Part shown: positions 57,380 through 64,000 of the stretch, piece after piece
Layout: each line of letters begins with the position of its first letter
Position numbering within the stretch: the first letter of the stretch is position 1
Source of the DNA: Neoceratodus forsteri
Lineage: Eukaryota; Chordata; Ceratodontiformes; Ceratodontidae
Direction of reading: 5' to 3'
NCBI GenBank assembly: GCA_016271365.2
Contig: CM028136.1
Location: 469,214,001 to 469,278,000, forward strand
DNA length: 64,000 nt
Made by a program: the position numbers and the translations under genes
Notes under the pieces: generated by a model
Seen by the model: only the letters and a program-made list of their open reading frames with translations
Told to the model about the DNA's origin: nothing
Databases searched by the model: none

Positions 57380-58640
57380 ATTACAAATTTTCAACATGGT
57401 CTTTTTGTGACCCCCACCTCATGAAAGCATTTGGGACCTCTTCTCATGAACAGTGGCACTGTGATTTTGTTAATGTGTCCTGAACTTTGAATTCCCACAG
57501 TGACCGTGCCATTCTGCGCCAGATGTATGAAAACACAGAGTGGGCAGGATGTGAAGAATGACAGCTGTACCATTCATAGCACCCTGTGAAGAGATGGCAA
57601 TGTTGAAAATCTGTAGTGAAAATATTAAAAATACTCAAATTTCCAGGCTTATGTGGAAACTGTGCAACACATGTGCATAACACAGTCATTTAGTGGAATT
57701 CTTTCATCAAATTTTCAACATAGGCATTTTGTGACCTCTGCTCATGAACAGTGTCACTATGATTTTCCTAATCTGTCCCGAACATTGATTTCCCAGAGCT
57801 ATCATGCTATTCTGTGCCAGATGTGTAAATGCACATTTCAGGCACTATATGAAAAATGACAGCTGTACATAAGGAGGTGTGAAAAAATGCCAATGTTCAA
57901 AATCTGGAGAGAAAATATTACAAATGCGCGTAATTACGAGGTTGTGTGGAAACTGTGCAACATACACTCATAACACAGTCATTTCATGGACCTTTGTCAC
58001 TAAATTTTCAACACTGGAATTTTGGCACTTCTGCTCATGAGCAGTGTCACTGTGATTTTTTTTTAATCTGTCCTGAACACTGACTTCCCACAGTGACCGT
58101 GCTATTCTGTGCCGGAAGTACAAAAACACATTTCAGCCAGGATATGAAAAATAACATACTGTTCATAAGGAGGTGTGAAAAAATGCCAATGTTGAAAATC
58201 TGGAGTGAAAATATTACAAATTTGCTAAGTTACAAGCATGCATGGAAACTGTGCAATGCATGCTCATAACACAGTCACTTTATGGACTTTCATCACCAAA
58301 TTTTCAACATGCGCTTTTTGGGACCCCACCTCATGAACAGTGTCATTGTGATTTTCTCAAAGTGTCCCAAACACTGATTTCCCACAGCGACTGTGCTATT
58401 CTGCACCGGTAGAGCGAACCCATTTTGATCAGGATGTGAAAAATGACAGCTGTACTGTTCATAAGGAGGTGTGGAAAAATGCCAATGTTGAAAATCTGTA
58501 GTGAAAATATTGCAAACTCACGAAGTTACGAGCATACGTAGCAACTGTGCTATGCATGCTTGTAAAACAGTAATTTCTTGGATTTTTTCCACCAAATTTG
58601 CGACATAAACTTTTTGAGAGCCCCCCTCATGAACACTGGC
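57380..58640. repeat. 296-bp monomers, about 4.3 copies
   Basis: The gaggtgtgaaaaaatg phrase and its variants occur at 57578, 57872, 58168 and 58464, spacings 294, 296 and 296. Monomers share cagctgtactgttcat, ttgaaaatctg and cataacacagtca. Each contains inverted versions of its own motifs. Confidence 0.9.
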
Positions 58641-58790
58641 ACTGCCATTTCATTAATCAGTGCCAAAATGTGATTACACGCAATGACCGCAAAATCACCT
58701 TTCGCAACCGAATAACGCCATGACAGTGCCTGAATTCATGAGGAGGGGTCCCAATAACCCCATGTTGAAATTTTGGTGGCAAAATTCTCC
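58590..58790. repeat. Imperfect palindrome, copy C
   Basis: Sequence around ccccctcatgaacactggca (near 58620) is repeated in inverse orientation around tgcctgaattcatgaggagg (near 58728). It matches the palindrome at 32330-32530. Confidence 0.75.
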
Positions 58791-58935
58791 AAAATGCCTG
58801 AAACATGCACCAAAGTTGAAAAAACTCTATTTATGCCATTATACAGCTTATCGGCATCTCTTCAGTTCGTGGTTGGCTTTGAAGAGTGCAGACATGTTCC
58901 AGGTCCACCGAAGATCATCGCACTGTGCTCTGGAG

Positions 58936-58942
58936 GTAAGTA
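58936..58942 (+). promoter_or_regulatory. Conserved donor-like site in repeat copy C
   Basis: The sequence tggaggtaagta corresponds to aggaggtaagta at 32679-32689 with aligned upstream sequence. Possible former 5' splice site. Confidence 0.35.
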
Positions 58943-59093
58943 AGGGGTGAGGGGTGTGTGGGGAGGTAGGGTGTGCAGATGTGGGCATGGGTTGTGGGTG
59001 GGGCAACCAGACTCGACGAGGGACCATTTTCTGGTTTGCAGGTTAAAAAAAAAACACATCACGTGGCAGTTTTCTGGTTTCACAGGGGCATTT

Positions 59094-59510
59094 GGCACGC
59101 TGGGGTGGGCTCCCAGTGTGCCACCTAACTGTTTCTTTTGGGGGGGCTGTAGCTGACATGGGACTGGACACCCCCATTGACACATAACAAGGGGGGCACA
59201 AAAGTCGAGGGGGATTTGGCACCCCCTCAGCAGAAAGCAACTGTTTTTTGGGGGGGCATTATGCCAACAGGGGGTGGGCTCCCCCATCAGCAAATTAAAC
59301 TTAGGCAGGGAGGGAACTGAAGCTGGTGGGGATTCAAGCCCAATCGACAAACAGCTTTTTTGGGGGGCGTGCATGATGCTGAGGGGGATTGGGCACCCCC
59401 TCAGCACACAACAAATGGTGGAGTGGGTTACATCATACTGATGGGGAGTGGGCTCCCCCATCGGCAAATTAACCTGGCCAGGGGCTGTCGACAGGGGGAT
59501 TGGCCACCCC
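59094..59510. repeat. Short-hairpin array, copy C, about eight units
   Basis: The clearest foldbacks are arms 59094-59104/59112-59122 (11 bp with one G.T pair, loop GTGGGCT); arms 59377-59387/59396-59406 (perfect 11 bp, loop ATTGGGCA); and arms 59438-59446/59456-59464 (9 bp with one wobble). Weaker ones lie near 59152-59182, 59200-59230, 59262-59292, 59320-59350 and 59480-59515. Stem sequences differ from unit to unit but both arms change together. Confidence 0.85.
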
Positions 59511-59860
59511 CATTCAGCTTTCATGGGGCCGAGAGGTGGCGGCAATCCGTTGCTATGTTTACTTTCTTGTTAGACTTGGGAAGGTACCACCCTGCAATGA
59601 TGGGTCACTCCCTCATTGTAGCAGAATGGCTGACACTGCAATGACAAGGTGGACCCTCATTGCAGTGGCGAAAACGTTTGTACTTAGTGGCACTTTTGGA
59701 GACCAGTGCCATTGGCACACTGTGCCTCCATTAGTCCTCCAGTGCCAAGACCCCAAATGCAGTATCTCTGTTGGCTGCCACAGTGCCGCACCTCCACAAC
59801 CCGCTTCTCTCCTAAGCTGCTGCATAATGTTTCTTGTGCATACGTGCAAGCAAATATAAA

Positions 59861-61130
59861 AAGTAACATGAAAGTTACTGTTACATACAGTGACAAAACA
59901 GACACGTTTTTATCAAATAAGAGTAAAGTCAAAATTGTCTTAATAAAAACCTAATGCTGTAATGGCTGCCTTTCATTTGCTCTGGTGTTCATGTCTTGCA
60001 TTATTGTCCATGACAGTTGTACTTGGTCTGCTATATTTAGAAACATGATTTTATTCTGTATGTCCAAACTGTCTGCTGCATTCTCATTTGTATTTACAAT
60101 ACTTCAGTACAGACTGTTTGGTGTTCTCACTCTACGCTGTGTTTCTTTCATTATCTTTGTTTCCCTTTCTTGGTGCTGGCCCCCTGTTTGGTGATGACAG
60201 GAACTAGCAGATCAGAAGTATCCAGTGCTATTTCTCACTTACCAAGGCTAGCCCTGAAGTGAAGCAACACCTAATTTACAGTTGCAGAAGGGCCTTTCTG
60301 CTACCCAGTGTTACAGCTGAAATAGAATGAAATATGCAAGGTCCATTAACATGATCTAATATGAACAGTATTTTTGCAGTAATACTTGATCCTTTAATCT
60401 TCTGTTTTACGCTTTAGTGCTTTAAACACCACACATCATTGCTTTCTTTTTCCATTCAAACATTATTGATGATCCATGGCAATAACATTTGTTTTGCATG
60501 GTTTTTCACTTTTGCTTTCACTCTGTACAGCTATTTATTTCTCCTTCCTCCAGTCTATTACTGCAGAAACATCATGAGACCAATTTCTGTCCTGTGTATT
60601 TTGCCATCCATTGGATCTTTAATTTCCTCAGTGGACTTCACCTTTTCCATGATATTTTAATGCTTCACATTAAGGACATATTTGCATTATATTTGAAGTT
60701 ATGGCTCATAACTTCTTTTTCATTTAGTATTTAGGAGTTTTGTCCTGCAGTTTTTGTCTGATTCTATTGTTGCTGTATTGTGTTGCTACAGTATGTGTTT
60801 GCCCTCCTTAGTACCTGTTAAGAATGCTTTCATTTGGCACATGTTTTTCTATCAGACGACTGGACATCAGTTGAAGATAAAGTGAAAATGTAAGAAAAAA
60901 TACCTTACCAAAAGAAAAAGTGGATTGTAAACAGAAATGTGGAGCCATGGTAAAGTAAAGAATTCTATGGTTAAGCATTTCAATATGGAACCATGCACTA
61001 AGCAGGAAAAGGATGATCCTTCATAGGTAAACCAATATAAAGTTAGGAATATTAGACAACTAAAGGTAGCCAATAGAAAAGGTGCAGTTTATACTATTTT
61101 GTTTTGGATTAGAACTGGTTAGAAAATGGG
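59861..61130. other. No gene recognised
   Basis: AT-rich unassigned sequence; short frames at 60439-60734 are hydrophobic by composition and match nothing known to me. Confidence 0.4.
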
Positions 61131-61214
61131 CTTTTTATTTCCTGGCATCTGATTGGCAAGTACCTCTGCCAGGGGGGTACATTAACTTTCAATAGATGCC
61201 CAGGAAATAAAAAG
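61131..61214. mobile_element. Small foldback element with 20-bp arms
   Basis: ctttttatttcctggcatct (61131-61150) pairs with 61194-61214 with one inserted base. The inner part (attaactttcaata) resembles the 26.3-kb MITE (attaacttccaata), so this may be a shortened member of that family. Confidence 0.65.
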
Positions 61215-62382
61215 TACCAGCATATAGTGCCCTTTAACCACCGACATATCCTAGTGCCCATCCTGCTTCCTAACTGGCTAAAACTACTTACTCTGAATTT
61301 TAAATTGCTGCCATGTTTCCTCTCACTAAGTGACAGGAAATATCGAATAGGCACACACAGACATGCTCGCACAACCCTGCCCACAACTGTAGGACCCCAT
61401 CCCCCAAATCTAGCTTGATCTGTAGAAAAAAATCATTCCATTGGGGAAATGGCAAGATAGGTTCCCCATACAGAAAACAGACTGATGGCAATGCCACAGG
61501 AGTAATAGATTCACAGCCCCTATGACCATCTTCAATAGTTTGCCACCTGTGTCCCTTATCCTACTTATTCACCCATCATACAGAGGGGAAAGACAACAGT
61601 ACCTGTCATATTTTGGGGGTCCTCCGGTTCTGTACCTGTGCAATACCCTTACTTTCATTCCACACATGACTACAGTTCTCTCTCTCTGTTTCTCTCTCCA
61701 CATGTCACCGTGGCTCTCTAACTGCACATGCCCCCCCCGCTTTCTCTCCACATGCCACTTCTGTATTGAAATTGATCATGGATCTTCTCCCCAAAAACAA
61801 AACTGCAACCCCACCCTGCAGATTGACTCTGAGGCAGATCAATTTAATAGGCAGAGCAATTTAACAGTGCTGGAAGTTGCCACATACAAATACGTGTACT
61901 GCTTTATAAGCTATTTGCCAATTCACTAACTTAGCGCCACTGCTAACTATCTCACTTGTTGTTGCTGATGTTCCTCTCACACACACAACACCCACTCCTT
62001 AATACAGAAGTTTAATAATGAGCTTTACTATACTTTCTGCATATGGTACTTTTGGGTTCACGTCACTGGGCATGCCTGAGGTAATGGCTACATCTTCCTA
62101 GGCATAGCTGTGTAATAAACACACACACACACACAATGGGAGAAATGCAGGCTGCAACCATAAACACACAGGCTGAAACAGAAACATTGTTACCTGTTTT
62201 AAGCCCTGTGTGTATTGGGGAGTGGGGGGTGTTACTATGACAACCAACTCCCTAGCTCAAATTAAAAAAAAAAACATTGCAATATAGGTGGAGGAACTAT
62301 TTTTTTTACAAATTAAGTGAAACAATAGTTTTACATTTTAACATTAAGATTATTTTCTTTTTCAATACAGTGGCCCATTTTC
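61215..62382. other. No gene recognised; simple repeats
   Basis: A (CT)-rich run lies near 61675-61705 and an (AC)n run at about 62118-62134. No other feature is recognised. Confidence 0.5.
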
Positions 62383-62536
62383 TAAGTGCAATAATACCCT
62401 CCATGGTGGGCGGTATGGGCAATACCAAACCTTCCAGGGGCTATAAGGCCCTCCGCCTGCAGTGTCAGGGCTCATTACACCCCTGAGCAGTCTGGTATTG
62501 CCCAGTACCACCCACCCTATCGGGTATTATTGCTTA
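62383..62536. mobile_element. 154-bp foldback element (MITE), relative of 26304-26461
   Basis: The left arm taagtgcaataataccc and the right arm, read outward, taagcaataataccc pair and extend inward to gggcaatacca. The two terminal types are the same as in the 26.3-kb element but in exchanged positions, so the copy lies in the opposite orientation. The centre contains ctataaggccctccgcctgc. No target duplication is clear. Confidence 0.8.
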
Positions 62537-63074
62537 CATAATTCATATACAGCACTGGAGAACATTAAAGCAGCTGTGCATGACAGTGGTAGAAATGTTT
62601 GCCTATTCTTTTTTTCTTTTATTTTAGATTTCCACCTAACTCCTGACTCAGATTATATCTTTCTCCCACATTTTGAGTCTGCTTTACCACTTTTTTCTTA
62701 CAACTGAAATAATAAAAGAATTACTCTTTTTAATATGGCTCAGATCAGGTTTCCATCAGCACTCTCTGTTTGTTTAAACACCTATTGCTTAAGATCACTT
62801 TTCTTGTGACTATAATGAACAAGCATGCAACAGACACTGCTCCATGGCCTTATGAGACAAGTGTAATCTGAGTTCAGTATACAAATCAAGCATGTATTCA
62901 GCACTGGGGGGAAAAGTGGAGTTAAGTTTTAATATAGTTCTGCATGCAAGCAAACGTGTATTCAGAGCTGGAGGAAAAAGCAGAGTTGCAGTGAGACAGG
63001 AGCTGCAGCACGATGGCATGGTGATCATCAGAGGGCCAGTGGTTGCTTCTGTGACAAGTTTTTAAAGTCTCTGG
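62537..63074. other. No gene recognised
   Basis: AT-rich unassigned sequence with a partial internal duplication (aagcatgyattcag near 62889 and gcaaacgtgtattcagagctgg near 62950). Confidence 0.4.
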
Positions 63075-63257
63075 ATGGCAGCCCGAAAATGCAGACACAA
63101 GAGATGGCGAGCAGTAGTTGTACAGCCTTCAGAGAGCGTAACTAAAGAAAAAATTGGACAATTTAAGCAAGAGCTAGAGCACAGTAGTGTGGTGGTCCAC
63201 AGAGACTCTACCTCGAAAAATCCGGGAACCCCAGGAGGTGGCAGGACAGATGATTAG
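63075..63257 (+). other. Short basic open frame, unrecognised
   Basis: A 60-codon frame on the plus strand starts MAARKCRHKRWRAVVV and then a hydrophilic KEKIGQFKQELEH segment. The first codon and surroundings do not suggest a known gene and no continuation is seen downstream. It could be a chance frame or the start of a degraded element ORF. Confidence 0.15.
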
Positions 63258-64000
63258 CCTTTTTTTTAGAGGAGGAAGCAATGAGTATGGGAGGGGAGAA
63301 ACAGGAGCTTGGGGCACAGAATGGGGGGCAAGAACATTGAAGGAGTGAAAAAGCAATGTTTTCTTGCATTTTTTTGCTTAAATCCGCAAGTTGTTAGCCG
63401 GTTTGTGTTAAAGGAAGGCTGGGGAGCGGACCAGTAGGACAGGGCCAGCGGCCCGAATGGAGTTAAAAAACATGACCGTTTGGTGGCCGCCAGTGGGCAG
63501 CGGGACAACAGCAGAGTGTTTTTATGGGGAGAAGGTAGCACAAGTGTGGGGCAGCAACCAGTGGGTATAAAAAAATTGCGGAATAGAATGCATGGGGTCA
63601 GTTATTATTTCTCTTTGAATTACTAGTAATAGAGTACCAGGCATTCATTTACTTTTAGGAACTCATGTCCTGATTCAAGATTTTTTTGTGGTGGTATTAA
63701 ATATATAAAAGCAAAGTGCCCTGTTTTTTCAGTTACTGATCATGTGTTTGTAGGTGTAGGGGATAGATGCATTGACGCATCATCGGTGACGTAGCTGATG
63801 TAGGTAGTGAGTCACTACCATAATCCTATGAATTACGAGAGATGAGCACTTTGGGTTCCCTACTCTAATAGATCGCTCAGCACCAACCCCTTTTATTTAT
63901 TTGATGTGGCTTTTCTTTGTTTGCACATGGGGCCAGTTTAAAAAGTCAAAATGTCTTTGTGTTTGAGCAGCAAAAGCTTGTGGAACAGCAGCAACTCGTT
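63258..64000. other. No gene recognised
   Basis: Unassigned sequence to the window end, apart from a 17-bp palindrome at 63803-63819. Confidence 0.4.
63803..63819. promoter_or_regulatory. 17-bp perfect palindrome containing TGAGTCA
   Basis: ggtagtgagtcactacc is perfectly symmetric around its central G and contains TGAGTCA, the classical AP-1 site. A CRE-like tgacgtag lies 20 bases upstream. Whether it acts as a regulatory site is unknown. Confidence 0.3.

Larger units (their letters stand above)
56894..59860. repeat. Complex repeat with palindromic monomers and hairpin array, copy C
   Basis: Same order as 31247-33445: left edge caatgccgaatgtttgcttg, about 480 bp of unique sequence, 296-bp monomers (57380-58640, about 4.3 copies), palindrome (58590-58790), donor-like gtaag (58936), hairpin array (59094-59510), and a tail ending near gcaagcaaatat (59850). 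It is longer than copy B mainly through more monomers and more hairpins. Confidence 0.8.

Noticed and set aside
1..64000. CRISPR array or bacterial operon
   Set aside because: Tandem repeats lack unique spacers of constant length, and all recognisable genes are eukaryotic mobile-element genes.

Overview
The window looks like nuclear DNA of a non-mammalian vertebrate with a large, repeat-rich genome. I see no host protein-coding gene, no rRNA or tRNA gene and no CRISPR array. What can be recognised is almost entirely mobile-element sequence: CR1-, L2- and L1-type LINEs, MIR-type SINEs, a Gypsy element of the Gmr1 kind, a Penelope-like element, a Crypton-type tyrosine-recombinase element, hAT transposons, several foldback elements and many tandem repeats. 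This mixture suggests an amphibian (a caecilian-like genome would fit), but that is inference, not an identification. Nearly every coding region has stops, frameshifts or lost catalytic residues, so these are decayed copies.

Layout. 1-280: partial copy of a repeat carrying short hairpins. 282-667: 33-bp minisatellite split by a LINE tail. 679-1441: DNA element with TIRs and TA duplications. 2050-3192: L1-type ORF1 pseudogene (-). 5350-6327: CR1/Rex-like reverse transcriptase end (-). 6784-22396: a 15.6-kb hAT composite bounded by identical 8-bp duplications. Inside it are a BED-finger/coiled-coil ORF (+, 7.1-7.8 kb), a complete 6.1-kb Gmr1-type Gypsy element (8489-14595, -), a 164-bp tandem repeat, an exon-like cluster (+, 16.16-16.68 kb) and a broken hAT transposase (-, 17.67-20.86 kb).

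22.4-31.2 kb: a 31-bp minisatellite, duplicated segments, a MITE and a Crypton recombinase pseudogene (-, 27.86-28.95 kb). 31.25-33.45 kb and 56.9-59.86 kb: two paralogous copies of a complex repeat made of 296-bp partly palindromic monomers, a conserved GTAAG donor-like site and an array of short hairpins. 34.28-36.74 kb: hAT-type element with a smaller hAT-type element inside it. 36.74-43.17 kb: strongly pyrimidine-rich block of unknown origin. 43.25-46.88 kb: L2-like LINE material with a long minisatellite and a 310-bp near-palindrome. 47.4-50.1 kb: two MIR copies and old CR1 fragments. 50.98-56.2 kb: CR1 LINE (-) split by a Penelope-like element with a 13-bp target duplication. 59.9-64 kb: mostly unassigned sequence with two small foldback elements.

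No cellular pathway is encoded. The relationships are those of insertion history: Gypsy into hAT, Penelope into CR1, hAT into hAT, a LINE tail into a minisatellite. The most unusual material is the hairpin-array/palindromic-satellite repeat, present at three places, and the two-ORF hAT composite.
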